NCBI RefSeq assembly: GCF_001999305.1
Contig: NZ_MLHQ01000026.1
Span: forward strand, 50,066-114,065
DNA from: Rodentibacter myodis
Lineage (GTDB): Bacteria; Pseudomonadota; Gammaproteobacteria; Enterobacterales; Pasteurellaceae
Length of the DNA: 64,000 nucleotides
Direction of reading: 5' to 3'
The notes beneath the pieces were generated by a model. That model did not search any database. It was not told the origin of the DNA and was given only the letters and a program-made list of their open reading frames with translations. Made by a program: the position numbers and the translations under genes. Shown here one piece after another: positions 1 through 9,640 of the stretch. Position 1 is the first letter of the stretch; the number at the start of each line of letters is the position of its first letter.

Positions 1-358
1 TAAGGTTTGGATATTCCTCGGCAGGGAGAGTGGTGAGATTAAATTTACTTCTGCCGGATTCCACAATGGCACGATCTTCTTCGAAGGTTACCGTAATTTC
101 AAATTCATCGGATAATGTGCGGCAAATATCGAGGAATTTTTTTGCCGGAATGGTAAAGGTACCATTTGCCGAGGAAGATGAAAGTTGTGTTTGGCTGGAA
201 AGTTCTACCTCTAAATCCGTACCGGTGATGGTTAATTGATTATTTTCAATGTGTAACAACACATTGTTGAGAACCGGAATATTCGGGCGACTACTTAATA
301 CGCCACAAACTTGTTGTAATGGCTTTAAGAGATTTTCTCTTGAAATACTAAATTGCAT
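1..358 (-). CDS. dnaN: DNA polymerase III beta sliding clamp, N-terminal part (runs off the window)
   Basis: Only the first 119 codons are in the window; the rest lies to the left of base 1. The reading starts at ATG (complement of 356-358) as MQFSISRENLLKPLQQV and continues with ILN and TGTDLEVEL-type segments typical of the first domain of the ring-shaped processivity clamp, which tethers the replicative polymerase to DNA. A Shine-Dalgarno AAGGAG lies just upstream. It follows dnaA on the same strand with a 10-base gap, so the two are very likely co-transcribed, the usual dnaA-dnaN order. The identity rests on sequence recognition plus this conserved linkage. Confidence 0.95.
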   Translation of the reverse strand, partial: MQFSISRENLLKPLQQVCGVLSSRPNIPVLNNVLLHIENNQLTITGTDLEVELSSQTQLSSSSANGTFTIPAKKFLDICRTLSDEFEITVTFEEDRAIVESGRSKFNLTTLPAEEYPNL

Positions 359-368
359 TGCAGGCTCC

Positions 369-1745
369 TTATGCGGACAAGGTGCGAATTAAATTCGCCC
401 AATCTTCTTGAATACTGTTATCTTTTTCTCTAAATTTTGGCACTTCACGGCACGCATTAAGCACTGTCGTGTGATCCCGATCAAAAGCACGACCAATTTC
501 AGGCAGGCTGCGATTGGTGAGTTCTTTGGCTAACGCCATCGCGATTTGGCGTGGGCGTGTGACGGAACGTTGACGGCTTTTGGATTTTAAATCCGACACT
601 TTGATACGGTAATACTCCGCCACGGTTTTTTGAATGTTATCAATGGTGACCAAACGTTCTTGTAAGGCAAGAATATCTTTTAAGGTTTCGCGTACAAAAT
701 CGATATTAATCTCGCCGCCTTTGAAATCTTGCATTGCTTTTACACGATTGAGCGCACCTTCAAGCTCGCGCACATTGGTGCGTAAACGTTGCGCAATGAA
801 AAACGCCACTTCTTCAGGCAGATGCATTTGATGCTCTTCTGCTTTTTTCAACAAAATGGCGACACGGGTTTCCAAATCAGGCGGTTCAATTGCCGTGGTT
901 AAACCCCAGCCAAAGCGTGATTTTAAGCGTTCTTCTATTTTTTCAATTTCTTTAGGATAGCGATCGGAGGTTAAAATGATTTGCCGACCGGTTTCAAATA
1001 AGTTATTGAAAATATGGAAAAATTCTTCTTGGGTTTTCTCTTTTTCGGCAAAAAATTGAATATCATCCACAAGCAAGGCATCTAAAGAACGGTAGAATTT
1101 TTTGAATTGCTCCATATTGTTATCACGCATCGCTTTTACCATATGTTGCATAAAATTATTAGCGTGAATATAAAGCACGCGTGCATTGGGTTTGTTGGCT
1201 AAAATACCGTTCCCGATAGCGTGCAATAAGTGGGTTTTGCCTAATCCCGTTCCACCATATAAAAAGAAAGGATTTGCCGCAGGCTCACCCGGTGCCAACG
1301 CAAGTTTTTGACCTACGGCACGTGCAAGTTGGTTGGATTTCCCCTCAACAAAATTTTCAAACAGGTGTTTGGTATTGAGGTGTGATTCAAATTTTATCGG
1401 TTTTTCAATTTCAGGCTCAAAATTGACCGCACTTTCGTTTAATTGACGATTTTGTTGCGATTTTGTCGGTGTGCTTGGTGCGGGCTGGCGGGCAGGTTTC
1501 ACCCCTTCTTTTAAAATAATTTGCAGATTGGGATTTTGGGCGAGAGTTTGGCAAATTTGATGAATTTGTGCCAAATAATGGGTTTCAACCCAACCTTTTA
1601 CAAACATATTAGAGGCATAAAGAATAATTTGATCGTTGGAGATGACATCCGCCTGTAAAGGGCGTAGCCAAGTGCTTAAATCGGTAGCGGAAACTTGATC
1701 TTGTAGTTGAGAAAGGCAATCTTGCCAAAGATTGGAAAGGCTCAC
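369..1745 (-). CDS. dnaA: Chromosomal replication initiator protein DnaA
   Basis: A 458-residue protein that binds DnaA boxes, melts oriC and loads the helicase. The N-terminal interaction domain starts [10 protein letters not shown]. The AAA+ domain carries Walker A GGTGLGKT near residue 165 and Walker B LLVDDIQF near 227. The C-terminal DNA-binding domain has the DnaA signature [14 protein letters not shown] near residue 420. The start codon is GTG (complement of 1743-1745), preceded by AAGGAT at a slightly long spacing. Length is normal for gammaproteobacteria. It is divergent from rpmH, with about 330 bases between them, and precedes dnaN. I found no cluster of DnaA boxes here, so I do not claim an origin. 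Confidence 0.98.
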   Translation of the reverse strand: MSLSNLWQDCLSQLQDQVSATDLSTWLRPLQADVISNDQIILYASNMFVKGWVETHYLAQIHQICQTLAQNPNLQIILKEGVKPARQPAPSTPTKSQQNRQLNESAVNFEPEIEKPIKFESHLNTKHLFENFVEGKSNQLARAVGQKLALAPGEPAANPFFLYGGTGLGKTHLLHAIGNGILANKPNARVLYIHANNFMQHMVKAMRDNNMEQFKKFYRSLDALLVDDIQFFAEKEKTQEEFFHIFNNLFETGRQIILTSDRYPKEIEKIEERLKSRFGWGLTTAIEPPDLETRVAILLKKAEEHQMHLPEEVAFFIAQRLRTNVRELEGALNRVKAMQDFKGGEINIDFVRETLKDILALQERLVTIDNIQKTVAEYYRIKVSDLKSKSRQRSVTRPRQIAMALAKELTNRSLPEIGRAFDRDHTTVLNACREVPKFREKDNSIQEDWANLIRTLSA

Positions 1746-2076
1746 GATAAACTATCCTTAGATTATTTTCTTATTGCTTGTTCTGGAATTGTTGGATTCG
1801 CACCTAAAGTGCGGTTAAAAATTTCGGTGGATTTTACAATAATCTCAAGAAAAAATCTTCCGCCGAACAAGGAAAAAACGTAAAAAGGTTGCTTGAGATT
1901 TTATCGAAAATCCGTATAATCCCCCCGATTTTTAAAGGAATGGGAATTTGTTTTGGCAAAAAATCCTTTTCTTTGTTTGACGAAGGCCCGATTTGTGATT
2001 AAAATCGCGCTCTATTTTTTATAACCCTTGTTTTGAATTCAAAACATAACACATTTCTAATTTTAGGTAGATTACA
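1746..2076. other. dnaA-rpmH divergent intergenic region
   Basis: This 331-base spacer carries the outgoing signals for both gene sets. It contains one uptake signal core (AAGTGCGGT, 1807-1815), the likely rpmH promoter at 1893-1920, and an AT-rich leader of about 150 bases before rpmH. A run of TTATCCACA-type DnaA boxes was looked for by eye and not seen, so it does not look like a replication origin. Confidence 0.6.
1893..1920 (+). promoter_or_regulatory. Probable sigma-70 promoter of rpmH-rnpA
   Basis: TTGAGA at 1893-1898 and a perfect TATAAT at 1915-1920 are separated by 16 bases. This would start transcription about 150 bases before rpmH, giving a long leader on the ribosomal protein L34 / RNase P operon. 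The call comes from consensus matching only. Confidence 0.6.
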
Positions 2077-2211
2077 ATGAAACGTACATTTCAACCTTCT
2101 GTATTAAAACGTAGCCGTACTCACGGTTTCCGCGCCCGTATGGCAACTAAAAACGGCCGTCAAGTTTTAGCCCGTCGTCGTGCTAAAGGTCGTAAAAGTT
2201 TATCTGCATAA
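2077..2211 (+). CDS. rpmH: 50S ribosomal protein L34
   Basis: This 44-residue, very basic protein starts [18 protein letters not shown] and ends KGRKSLSA, the near-invariant sequence and length of bacterial L34, a component of the large ribosomal subunit. It is the first gene of the rpmH-rnpA-yidD-yidC run, with rnpA starting within about 12 bases of its stop. The ATG at 2077 follows an AT-rich leader with a weak Shine-Dalgarno (TTTTAGG, 2061-2067). Confidence 0.98.
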
Positions 2212-2223
2212 TCGCCCTTGTTA

Positions 2224-2583
2224 GTGATTAAGCTGAACTTTTCTAGGGAGTTACGTTTGTTGACTCCCGCTCAATTCAAATATGTCTTTGAACAACCGTT
2301 TCGAGCAAGCACTCCTGAAATTACCCTTCTCGCCCGTAAAAATAATCTTGAGCATCCCCGCTTAGGTTTGACTGTTGCCAAAAAACACTTAAAACGTGCG
2401 CACGACCGCAATCGCATTAAACGCTTGGTGCGTGAGAGTTTTCGTTTATCTCAGCATACTTTGCCGGCGTGTGATTTTGTTTTTGTGGCAAAAAGAGGAA
2501 TTGGCAAACTCGATAACGCAACATTTCGTCAAACGCTGGAAAAATTATGGCAGCGACACATTCGTTTGGCTCAAAAATCCTGA
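2224..2583 (+). CDS. rnpA: Ribonuclease P protein component
   Basis: This 119-residue basic protein cofactor of RNase P helps the RNA enzyme mature tRNA 5' ends. The signature region reads [16 protein letters not shown], preceded by RLGLTVAKK, as expected of the RnpA family. I chose the GTG at 2224 ([14 protein letters not shown] follows), which gives the family length; an in-frame TTG at 2218 is an alternative and neither has a good Shine-Dalgarno, suggesting coupling to rpmH just upstream. Its 3' end overlaps yidD by 37 bases in another frame, as is common in this operon. Confidence 0.95.
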   Translation: MIKLNFSRELRLLTPAQFKYVFEQPFRASTPEITLLARKNNLEHPRLGLTVAKKHLKRAHDRNRIKRLVRESFRLSQHTLPACDFVFVAKRGIGKLDNATFRQTLEKLWQRHIRLAQKS

Positions 2584-2807
2584 TTGCCCTCATTCGGATT
2601 TATCAAGTTACTCTCAGCCCTTTAATCGGACCACGTTGCCGATTTGTTCCAACTTGTTCGTGCTACGGCATTGAAGCGTTAAAAACACACGGATTGTTAA
2701 AAGGTGGTTGGCTTACATTAAAACGTGTATTAAAATGCCATCCTTTGAACGCTGGCGGATTCGATCCCGTTCCGCCAAAAATTAATAATAACGATGAGAA
2801 AAAATAA
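2547..2807 (+). CDS. yidD: Membrane protein insertion efficiency factor YidD
   Basis: This 86-residue protein has the YidD family core: an amphipathic N-terminal helix ([18 protein letters not shown]), then the conserved [17 protein letters not shown] segment with its cysteines, then [14 protein letters not shown] and GGFDPVP. It is membrane-associated and thought to assist YidC/Sec-dependent insertion. It starts inside the end of rnpA, and its stop overlaps the ATG of yidC by one base, pointing to translational coupling in rpmH-rnpA-yidD-yidC. Confidence 0.95.
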   Translation: MAATHSFGSKILIALIRIYQVTLSPLIGPRCRFVPTCSCYGIEALKTHGLLKGGWLTLKRVLKCHPLNAGGFDPVPPKINNNDEKK

Positions 2808-4429
2808 TGGACTCAAGACGTAGCCTATTAGTGTTAGCACTAATTTTTATTTCTTTCCTGGTTTATCAGCAGTGGCAAATTGATAAAAATCCGCCACCTC
2901 AAGTCGCTGAACAAACAACTTCAATTACTTCGGATGTGCCTGCAAGTTCTTCTTCGTCAAGCCAACTCGTGGCTGATTCGCAAATTAAAGGACGTCTTAT
3001 CACCTTAGAAAATGATGTTTTCCGCTTAAAAGTGGATACATTGGGCGGTGATATCGTGAGTTCCGAACTTTTAAAATATGATGCGGAATTAAATTCCAAC
3101 ACCCCTTTCGTGTTGTTAGAAGATGGTAAAGACCAAGTTTATATTGCGCAAAGCGGTTTGATTGGGAAAAACGGTATTGATACTAAATCCGGTCGCGCAC
3201 AATATCAAATTGAAGGGGATAATTTTAAATTGGCGGACGGTCAAGATTCCCTTTCTGTGCCGATGATCTTTGAAAAAGACGGCGTGACTTATCAAAAAAT
3301 ATTTGTGTTAAAACGCGGCAGTTATGATGTCGGCGTAAATTATCAAATTAACAACCAAAGTGGTGAGGCGATTGAAGTTGAGCCTTATGGTCAGTTAAAA
3401 CATACCTTGGTTGAAAGCTCAGGCAATATGGCAATGCCGACTTATACCGGTGGGGCATATTCTTCTTCCGAAACAAATTATAAAAAATACAGCTTCGCCG
3501 ATATGAAAGATGCCAATCTTTCCATTAATACCAAAGCCGGTTGGGTTGCCGTATTACAGCACTATTTTGTGTCTGCTTGGATTCCAAACCAAGATGTAGA
3601 TAATCAACTTTATACCATTACGGATACGAAAAATAATGTGGCTTCAATCGGTTATCGCGGCCCGGTGGTGACGATTCCGGCAGGCGCACAGGAAACGATT
3701 TCCAGTTCATTATGGACAGGGCCAAAACTTCAAAATGAAATGGAGAAAGTGGCAAATCATTTAGATTTAACCGTAGATTATGGTTGGGCGTGGTTTATTG
3801 CAAAACCGTTATTCTGGTTATTGACCTTTATTCAAGGTATTGTGTCTAACTGGGGCTTGGCGATTATCTGCGTTACTATTGTGGTGAAAGCCATTTTATA
3901 TCCATTGACGAAAGCGCAATACACCTCTATGGCAAAAATGCGTATGTTACAGCCAAAAATGCAAGAAATGCGTGAGCGTTTTGGTGAAGATCGCCAACGT
4001 ATGAGCCAAGAAATGATGAAACTTTATAAAGAAGAAAAAGTGAATCCATTGGGTGGTTGTTTGCCAATTCTTCTTCAAATGCCGATTTTCATCGCATTAT
4101 ATTGGACGTTTATGGAAGCCGTTGAACTTCGTCACGCACCATTCTTTGGTTGGATTCAAGACTTATCGGCGCAAGATCCGTATTATATCCTGCCAATTTT
4201 AATGGGGATCTCAATGTTCCTGTTGCAAAAAATGTCGCCAACACCGGTGGCTGATCCAATGCAACAAAAAGTGATGAACTTTATGCCATTGATCTTTATG
4301 TTCTTCTTCCTTTGGTTCCCGGCAGGGCTAGTGCTTTACTGGTTAGTGTCTAACTTAATCACCATCGTACAACAGCAATTAATCTACCGCGGACTTGAGA
4401 AAAAAGGATTACATTCCCGTAAAAAATAA
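2807..4429 (+). CDS. yidC: Membrane protein insertase YidC
   Basis: This 540-residue inner-membrane insertase catalyses Sec-dependent and Sec-independent membrane protein integration. It has the gammaproteobacterial layout: one N-terminal membrane segment (about residues 5-20), a Ser-rich linker, a large periplasmic beta domain to about residue 325, then a five-helix core. The core contains the hydrophobic block near 345-365, the cytoplasmic coiled hairpin [18 protein letters not shown], and [18 protein letters not shown] with the groove region. The tail is basic ([11 protein letters not shown]), as in homologues that contact ribosomes. It is the last gene of its operon and is followed by terminator-like hairpins. 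Confidence 0.98.
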   Translation: MDSRRSLLVLALIFISFLVYQQWQIDKNPPPQVAEQTTSITSDVPASSSSSSQLVADSQIKGRLITLENDVFRLKVDTLGGDIVSSELLKYDAELNSNTPFVLLEDGKDQVYIAQSGLIGKNGIDTKSGRAQYQIEGDNFKLADGQDSLSVPMIFEKDGVTYQKIFVLKRGSYDVGVNYQINNQSGEAIEVEPYGQLKHTLVESSGNMAMPTYTGGAYSSSETNYKKYSFADMKDANLSINTKAGWVAVLQHYFVSAWIPNQDVDNQLYTITDTKNNVASIGYRGPVVTIPAGAQETISSSLWTGPKLQNEMEKVANHLDLTVDYGWAWFIAKPLFWLLTFIQGIVSNWGLAIICVTIVVKAILYPLTKAQYTSMAKMRMLQPKMQEMRERFGEDRQRMSQEMMKLYKEEKVNPLGGCLPILLQMPIFIALYWTFMEAVELRHAPFFGWIQDLSAQDPYYILPILMGISMFLLQKMSPTPVADPMQQKVMNFMPLIFMFFFLWFPAGLVLYWLVSNLITIVQQQLIYRGLEKKGLHSRKK

Positions 4430-4447
4430 TCCTAAATATGGTTAAAG

Positions 4448-4474
4448 AAAGGCATCGTAAGGTGCCTTTTCTAT
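4448..4474 (+). terminator. Intrinsic terminator after yidC
   Basis: The stem AAAGGCA / TGCCTTT (4448-4454 with 4463-4469, 8-base loop) is followed by a short T-rich run. It lies 18 bases after the yidC stop, so it probably ends the rpmH-yidC transcript. Confidence 0.65.
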
Positions 4475-4495
4475 CATTGAAAGATTTATTATTAA

Positions 4496-4524
4496 GGGGC
4501 GTATTGCACGCCCCGTTACTTTTT
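4496..4524 (+). terminator. Second hairpin before mnmE, terminator-like
   Basis: A GC-rich 7-bp stem GGGGCGT / ACGCCCC with a 5-base loop (4496-4514) is followed by GTTACTTTTT. It could reinforce the preceding terminator. An uptake signal core (4534-4542) comes next. Confidence 0.45.
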
Positions 4525-4562
4525 AATTTGTAAAAGTGCGGTCATTTTTAAAAGAGTTTTTT

Positions 4563-5921
4563 ATGAAAGAAACAATCGTTGCACAAGCCACCGCCCCCGG
4601 ACGAGGCGGAATTGGCATTATAAGAGTCTCCGGCCCGTTGGCGACCGAAGTGGCACAAGCCGTATTGGGCAAATGTCCTAAACCACGGATGGCGGATTAT
4701 TTACCCTTTAAAGATACCGATGGCACAGTGCTTGATCAAGGTATTGCCCTTTACTTTAAATCCCCAAATTCTTTTACCGGCGAAGATGTACTTGAATTGC
4801 AAGGTCACGGTGGACAAGTGGTTTTAGATTTATTACTAAAACGGATTTTGCAGATTGAAGGGATTCGCTTGGCACGTCCGGGGGAGTTTTCCGAGCAGGC
4901 GTTTTTGAATGATAAATTGGATTTGGCACAAGCGGAAGCCATTGCGGATTTAATTGATGCGACTTCCGAGCAGGCAGCCCGTTCCGCCTTAAAATCCTTA
5001 CAGGGGGAATTTTCTAACAAAGTTAATGCGCTAGTGGATTCGGTGATTTATCTACGGACTTATGTAGAAGCGGCGATTGATTTTCCCGATGAGGAAATAG
5101 ATTTCTTGGCAGATGGCAAAATTGAAGCGAATTTGCGTGACATTATTCGCCAACTTGATGATGTACGCCGTGAGGCAAAACAAGGTTCGATTCTGCGTGA
5201 AGGGATGAAAGTGGTGATTGCCGGTCGCCCCAATGCGGGAAAATCCAGTCTGCTTAACGCACTTGCAGGGCGGGAAGCGGCGATTGTTACCGATATTGCC
5301 GGCACAACACGGGATGTCTTGCGTGAGCATATTCATATTGACGGTATGCCGTTGCATATTATTGATACCGCCGGCTTGCGTGAAGCTACCGATGAAGTGG
5401 AGCGTATCGGCATTTCTCGGGCTTGGACGGAAATAGAACAGGCGGATCGTATTATTTTAATGCTGGATAGTAGCGATCCTGAAAGCCAAGATCTTGACAA
5501 AGTGCGGTCGGAATTTTTAGCAAAATTACCGACTAATATTCCGGTAACAATTGTTCGTAACAAAATCGATTTAAGCGGTGAAGCGGACGGATTAACGGAA
5601 GAAAACGGCTATCAAATTATTCGCTTATCCGCCCAAACGCAACAAGGTGTGCAACGACTGCGTGATCATTTAAAACAGGCAATGGGCTTTCAAACCGGTA
5701 TTGAAGGCGGTTTTCTTGCCCGCCGTCGTCATTTAGAGGCGTTGGAAAAAGCCGCAGAACATTTGCAAATCGGCTTGGTGCAATTAACGGAATTTCACGC
5801 CGGTGAATTATTGGCGGAAGAATTACGCTTAGTGCAGGCAAATTTAAGTGAAATTACCGGTCAATTTACCTCTGATGATTTGCTTGGCAATATTTTCAGT
5901 TCTTTCTGCATTGGTAAATAA
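4563..5921 (+). CDS. mnmE: tRNA uridine-5-carboxymethylaminomethyl modification GTPase MnmE
   Basis: This 452-residue protein works with MnmG to modify U34 of certain tRNAs. The N-terminal formyl-THF-binding domain starts [20 protein letters not shown] helical domain follows, interrupted by a Ras-like G domain with G1 GRPNAGKS (residue 221), G3 DTAGLRE and NKID as G4. The protein ends in the catalytic C-terminal FCIGK. I chose the ATG at 4563 because an upstream in-frame start would add nine residues outside the conserved N-terminus. mntP begins 9 bases after the stop and is probably co-transcribed. Confidence 0.97.
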   Translation: MKETIVAQATAPGRGGIGIIRVSGPLATEVAQAVLGKCPKPRMADYLPFKDTDGTVLDQGIALYFKSPNSFTGEDVLELQGHGGQVVLDLLLKRILQIEGIRLARPGEFSEQAFLNDKLDLAQAEAIADLIDATSEQAARSALKSLQGEFSNKVNALVDSVIYLRTYVEAAIDFPDEEIDFLADGKIEANLRDIIRQLDDVRREAKQGSILREGMKVVIAGRPNAGKSSLLNALAGREAAIVTDIAGTTRDVLREHIHIDGMPLHIIDTAGLREATDEVERIGISRAWTEIEQADRIILMLDSSDPESQDLDKVRSEFLAKLPTNIPVTIVRNKIDLSGEADGLTEENGYQIIRLSAQTQQGVQRLRDHLKQAMGFQTGIEGGFLARRRHLEALEKAAEHLQIGLVQLTEFHAGELLAEELRLVQANLSEITGQFTSDDLLGNIFSSFCIGK

Positions 5922-5930
5922 GGTCGAAAA

Positions 5931-6494
5931 ATGACTGTTTATAGCTTATGGCTGATTGCACTTGGACTTTCAATGGATGCTTTTGCCGTAGCCATTTCTA
6001 AAGGGTTGGCAATGCGATCATTTCGCTGGAAAACGGCGCTAATGATCGCACTTTGCTTTGGAATATTTCAGGCGGTGATGCCGTTAATTGGCTATGTTTT
6101 AGGTTCGCAATTTAGCAAACTGATTCAAGATTGGGATCATTGGATCGCTTTTATTTTATTACTATTAATTGGCGTAAATATGCTCCGTGAAGGTTTGTCG
6201 GCGACAGAAGAGAGCGTTTCCCATTTTATCGATATAAAGCATTTACTTACGTTGAGTTTGGCAACCAGTATTGATGCTTTGGCGGTAGGGATTTCTTTTG
6301 CTTTTTTGAATATCGATATTACCGAAGCCGTATGGATTATTGGTTTCACCACTTTTGTCATTTCTTTTATCGGCGTAAAGAGCGGTCATTTTTTAGGAAG
6401 AAATTTTAAAAATAAAGCCGAAATTTTTGGCGGTTTGGTACTTATTATAATGGGAATTAAAATCCTATTTGAACACGGGGTATTTGCATTTTAA
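5931..6494 (+). CDS. mntP: Putative manganese efflux pump MntP
   Basis: This 187-residue inner-membrane protein has six predicted hydrophobic helices and the internal duplication of the MntP (YebN) family. Helix 1 carries SMDAFAVAIS and helix 4 the matching SIDALAVGIS, with the two aspartates known to matter for Mn2+ export. Length matches the E. coli protein. It sits directly behind mnmE; no yybP-ykoY type leader could fit in the 9-base gap, so any manganese control would have to act elsewhere. Confidence 0.9.
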   Translation: MTVYSLWLIALGLSMDAFAVAISKGLAMRSFRWKTALMIALCFGIFQAVMPLIGYVLGSQFSKLIQDWDHWIAFILLLLIGVNMLREGLSATEESVSHFIDIKHLLTLSLATSIDALAVGISFAFLNIDITEAVWIIGFTTFVISFIGVKSGHFLGRNFKNKAEIFGGLVLIIMGIKILFEHGVFAF

Positions 6495-6528
6495 AGTGCG
6501 AATTTTCCTGCTTTCGATTATAATCTCG

Positions 6529-6534
6529 CGGATT
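6529..6534 (+). promoter_or_regulatory. Probable -10 element of ppiD
   Basis: A perfect TATAAT sits 24 bases upstream of the ppiD ATG region, after an AT-rich stretch containing TTTTCCTG/CTTTCG. No convincing -35 was identified. Confidence 0.4.
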
Positions 6535-6557
6535 TTGTCTTTTTTTAAAGGGTAAAT

Positions 6558-8420
6558 ATGTTTATTGAAAAAATGAATGGAGTGGCAAACTCCAAAATTG
6601 CAAAATTTATTCTGGGTCTTATCACACTCTCATTTCTTGTGGGGGGGATGTCCGGTTATTTGTTTACAGCAAATGATTCTTATGCAGCGAAAGTAAATGG
6701 TGAAACCATTTCTCAGCAAGAATTTATGAATCGTTATAATCAAGAGTTTGAAGCCCGTGCCGCTCAGGAAGGGGAAGCCTTTTTAACCCAATCCGATTCA
6801 CCGGAATTTGTCAATGCCTTGCGTCAAGGGTTAATTGATCGCTTAGTGGATCAAGAATTACTTCGTCAATATGCCAAAGAACTGAAATTAGGCGTAAGCG
6901 ATGAAATGATTAAACGTGCGATTGTGACCGATCCGAATTTTCAATCCAACGGTAAATTTGACAACAATCTTTATCAACAAATTCTTGCTCAAAATCGTTT
7001 AAGTTCAGACACCTATGCCGGTATTTTGCGTGGTGCATTAACACTTGAACAAATGCAAAACGGTATTGCCGATAGCGAATTTGTGGTGCCGGCACAAGTG
7101 AAAGATAATGCTCAAGTTTTTTTCCAAAAACGTATTGCACGTTTAGCCACTTTCTCTCTTGCCGATGAAATGGCAAAACAAAACGTCACCGATGAGGAAG
7201 TGAAAAGCTACTATGAAGCCAATCAAAAAAACTTTATTCAGCCGGAGCAGGTGAAAGTGCAGTATATTCACGTTTCCGGTGCGGATATTGCAAAAAATAT
7301 TCAAGTGAGCGATGTGGAAGTGGCGCAATATTATCAAGATAATAAAGCGCAGTTTATGACACAACGCTTGGCACATATTCAATTTGCCAATGAACAAGAG
7401 GCGCAAGCCGTCTATAAAGAATTACAGAATGGGGCAAATTTTGCCGAATTGGCTAAAACCCGTTCGGTGGATAAAATTTCCGGTGAAAACGGTGGGGAAT
7501 TAGGCTGGGTAAATGCAAACGAATTGCCGAAAGCGTTTGAAGATACCGCCGCAAATCTTCAAGTTGGAGCATATAGTGAACCGGTTAATGTTGACGGCAA
7601 TTTTCATATCATTTTGGTTGAAGAACGTAAAGAAAAACCGTTGGATGAAGTAAAAGCACAAGTTACCGATTTAGTGCGTAAATCATTATTGGAAAATCGT
7701 TTCTATGCCGTTGAAAAAGCGGTTCGCGAAAAAGCCTTTGAAGAAAGTAAATCTTTAAATGCGGCGGCACAGGCTGCAGGTGTGAAAGTGTTGGAGAGCG
7801 ATTATTTTTCCCGTAAAAATGTGCCGACAGCATTGAATTTCCCAAGTGTGGTATCGGCAGTGTTTGATTCTGATATTGCCAATGGCGGTGCAAATTCTGA
7901 ACCGCTTAACGTGGGCGAACAGGATATTGTGGTCGTGCGGGTGTTAGATCACAAAGCGGAAGGGGTAAAAACCTTAGAAGAAGCGAAAGAGGATATTACC
8001 ACCTTCTTAAAACGTGAGAAAGCGGAGAAAGCCTTAACCGCACTTGCCGATGAGCAGGTAAAAGATTTGCCAACCAACCCAACGAAATTACCTTCCGGTA
8101 TTCATTTTGGTGCGGAGCAAACCTTCACATTTACTGAAAATCAAGATCCGATTTTGCTTAATGGCATCTTTTCAATGACAAAACCGGAAAACGGAAAACC
8201 AACCTATAAAGTGGTGCGTAATGGAAAAGGTGATGTCATCGTTGCAGCACTTGATAAGGTGGAGCAAGGCGAGTTAAACGAGCAAGAACTGGCACAATTT
8301 GGCGCACAGTTACGCCAAGCCCGTCAGCTTGAGTTACGTACGCAATTAATGCAGGCTTTACGCGAAAAAGCACAAATTGAAATTAATGAAGGCTTTATTC
8401 GCCAAGAAGACGAGAATTAA
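6558..8420 (+). CDS. ppiD: Periplasmic folding chaperone / peptidyl-prolyl isomerase PpiD
   Basis: This 620-residue protein is anchored by one N-terminal membrane helix (about residues 15-35, ILGLITLSFLVGGMSGYLF), with the rest in the periplasm. A SurA-like N-terminal chaperone region follows, starting at AKVNGETISQQEF. A parvulin-type rotamase domain spans about residues 265-358 (RLAHIQFANEQEA ... GGELGWVNANELPKAFEDTA ... NFHIILVEE). A second, degenerate segment lies C-terminal. It associates with the Sec translocon and helps newly exported proteins fold. The length equals that of known PpiD proteins. It is monocistronic and followed by a strong hairpin at 8537. Confidence 0.95.
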   Translation: MFIEKMNGVANSKIAKFILGLITLSFLVGGMSGYLFTANDSYAAKVNGETISQQEFMNRYNQEFEARAAQEGEAFLTQSDSPEFVNALRQGLIDRLVDQELLRQYAKELKLGVSDEMIKRAIVTDPNFQSNGKFDNNLYQQILAQNRLSSDTYAGILRGALTLEQMQNGIADSEFVVPAQVKDNAQVFFQKRIARLATFSLADEMAKQNVTDEEVKSYYEANQKNFIQPEQVKVQYIHVSGADIAKNIQVSDVEVAQYYQDNKAQFMTQRLAHIQFANEQEAQAVYKELQNGANFAELAKTRSVDKISGENGGELGWVNANELPKAFEDTAANLQVGAYSEPVNVDGNFHIILVEERKEKPLDEVKAQVTDLVRKSLLENRFYAVEKAVREKAFEESKSLNAAAQAAGVKVLESDYFSRKNVPTALNFPSVVSAVFDSDIANGGANSEPLNVGEQDIVVVRVLDHKAEGVKTLEEAKEDITTFLKREKAEKALTALADEQVKDLPTNPTKLPSGIHFGAEQTFTFTENQDPILLNGIFSMTKPENGKPTYKVVRNGKGDVIVAALDKVEQGELNEQELAQFGAQLRQARQLELRTQLMQALREKAQIEINEGFIRQEDEN

Positions 8421-8536
8421 TTTTCAATCACTTACTTTCACTTAAAAAACGAAGGACGCCAGCAAAATCTTCAATCATCACAAGATGCGTAAATAACGTG
8501 ATTGGTAGGGACGCGACAGTTCTATTCTCCCTTTAT

Positions 8537-8572
8537 AACCCCATAATGATAACTCATTGTGGGGTTTATTTA
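8537..8572 (+). terminator. Strong hairpin downstream of ppiD
   Basis: A 13-bp stem (8537-8549 with 8554-8566, one G-U pair, loop TAAC) built on AACCCCA and TGGGGTT is followed by a T-rich stretch. It lies about 115 bases after ppiD and is nearly symmetrical, so it could act in both directions. Confidence 0.6.
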
Positions 8573-8580
8573 TAATACAA

Positions 8581-8662
8581 GGGACGCGATGCTCGCGTCC
8601 TTATCAAAAAATCAAACAATTTCAATGGATTACAATTAAGGACGCCAGCGTGGCGTCCCTAC
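8581..8662. repeat. Double-hairpin repeat, copy A of a tandem pair
   Basis: Two perfect 8-bp hairpins, GGACGCGA-TGC-TCGCGTCC (8582-8600) and GGACGCCA-GCG-TGGCGTCC (8640-8658), are joined by an AT-rich linker of about 39 bases. The whole unit ends in GGGACGC on the left and GCGTCCCTAC on the right. It corresponds to the interior of the longer MITE-like element seen at 17425 and 23282 and lacks that element's outer inverted repeats. Confidence 0.8.
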
Positions 8663-8790
8663 GAATTCATCGAATATACCTCCACCACGCAACGCTTAAA
8701 TAACGCAATCTTCGCTTTTTCCACTTGTGTATAAAGGGAAGGGAAATTGATGATGTTGTAAAAAACTCACCAAATTCAAATAACGTGATC

Positions 8791-8875
8791 GTAGGGACGC
8801 GATGCTCGCGTCCTTATCAAAAAACCAAATAATTTCAATGGATTACAATTAAGGACGCCAGCGTGGCGTCCCTAC
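8791..8875. repeat. Double-hairpin repeat, copy B of a tandem pair
   Basis: This is almost identical to copy A over its whole length, including both hairpins and the linker, with only a few substitutions. It is bounded by GTAGGGACGC and its complement GCGTCCCTAC, so the unit is itself an inverted repeat. The left flank (AATAACGTGATC) is shared with the copies near 8492 and 36541, showing that the conserved unit extends further left. Confidence 0.8.
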
Positions 8876-8960
8876 CGATCACATTATCTTCGCTTCCTAT
8901 GCTTTTGGTACTTCTTTCAGTAAACGGAGAGGAGAAAGATAACTTGGGTGTTCTTAGAGA

Positions 8961-9572
8961 TTAAATGGTTTCATTATGATGGACAATATAATGCCCCATT
9001 TTTTTCGCTTTTGTTTCTAAATATTGGGTGTTATAGCGGTTTTCTCCCACATTAAGTGGGACACGTTCTACTACATTGATTCCTGCTTTTTTCATTGTCT
9101 CGACTTTTTCCGGATTATTGGTCATCAGACGGACTTTTTTTACACCGAGCAATTCAAACATATCCGCACAAACTTCAAAATTCCGCTCGTCTGCTTTAAA
9201 ACCTAATGCAAGGTTGGCTTCAATGGTATCCATTCCTTGATCTTGTAAAGCATAGGCACGGATTTTATTAATTATGCCAATGCCGCGGCCTTCTTCGCGG
9301 TGGTAAATTAATACGCCTCGACCTGCTTCTTTAATTTGATTTAATGCCGTGGCAAGTTGAAAGCCACAATCGCATTTTAAGCTGTGAAGTGCATCACCGG
9401 TTAAACATTCGGAATGAATCCGTGCTAAAACAGGTTCATCACTGTTTGAAATATCGCCCATTACCAAGGCAACGTGTTCTTTTTTGGTGTCGGGAAATTC
9501 AAAGCCGACCATCTTAAAAATGCCGTATTCGGTCGGTAAATTGGCTTGTGCGACCAATTGAATTTTTGCCAT
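8961..9572 (-). CDS. ribA: GTP cyclohydrolase II
   Basis: This 203-residue enzyme catalyses the first step of riboflavin synthesis, opening GTP to the 2,5-diamino-pyrimidinone phosphate. The zinc ligands are visible as C56, C67 and C69 in [19 protein letters not shown], and the catalytic/substrate motifs as [20 protein letters not shown] and [10 protein letters not shown]. The start was set at MAKIQLVAQ, preceded by GAGGA at good spacing; the frame is open for another 14 codons upstream. No FMN riboswitch is visible. It is divergent from the PAP2 gene, with only about 70 bases between the two starts. Confidence 0.96.
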   Translation of the reverse strand: MAKIQLVAQANLPTEYGIFKMVGFEFPDTKKEHVALVMGDISNSDEPVLARIHSECLTGDALHSLKCDCGFQLATALNQIKEAGRGVLIYHREEGRGIGIINKIRAYALQDQGMDTIEANLALGFKADERNFEVCADMFELLGVKKVRLMTNNPEKVETMKKAGINVVERVPLNVGENRYNTQYLETKAKKMGHYIVHHNETI

Positions 9573-9640
9573 AAAGTCATCCTCATTCATTTTCATTTCT
9601 GCTAAAATGCGCACTTCTTTTTTATTATCAAGGGGCGAGC

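Larger units (their letters stand above)
8421..8960. other. Repeat-dense spacer between ppiD and ribA
   Basis: These 540 bases contain no gene that I can support. They hold the ppiD terminator (8537-8566), two nearly identical double-hairpin repeats (8581-8662 and 8791-8875), and shorter fragments of the same family. One fragment is at 8453-8464 (GGACGCCAGCAAA-like) and another at 8490-8510 (AATAACGTGATTGGTAGGGACGC-like). The remaining bases look like decayed copies. Confidence 0.7.

Noticed and set aside
1746..2076. oriC beside dnaA
   Set aside because: No cluster of DnaA boxes or obvious AT-rich 13-mers was found in the spacer; the region is better explained by divergent promoters.
8581..8875. 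CRISPR-like array
   Set aside because: Only two units, each internally double-hairpinned, with no regular spacers and no cas genes; other units are scattered over 40 kb.
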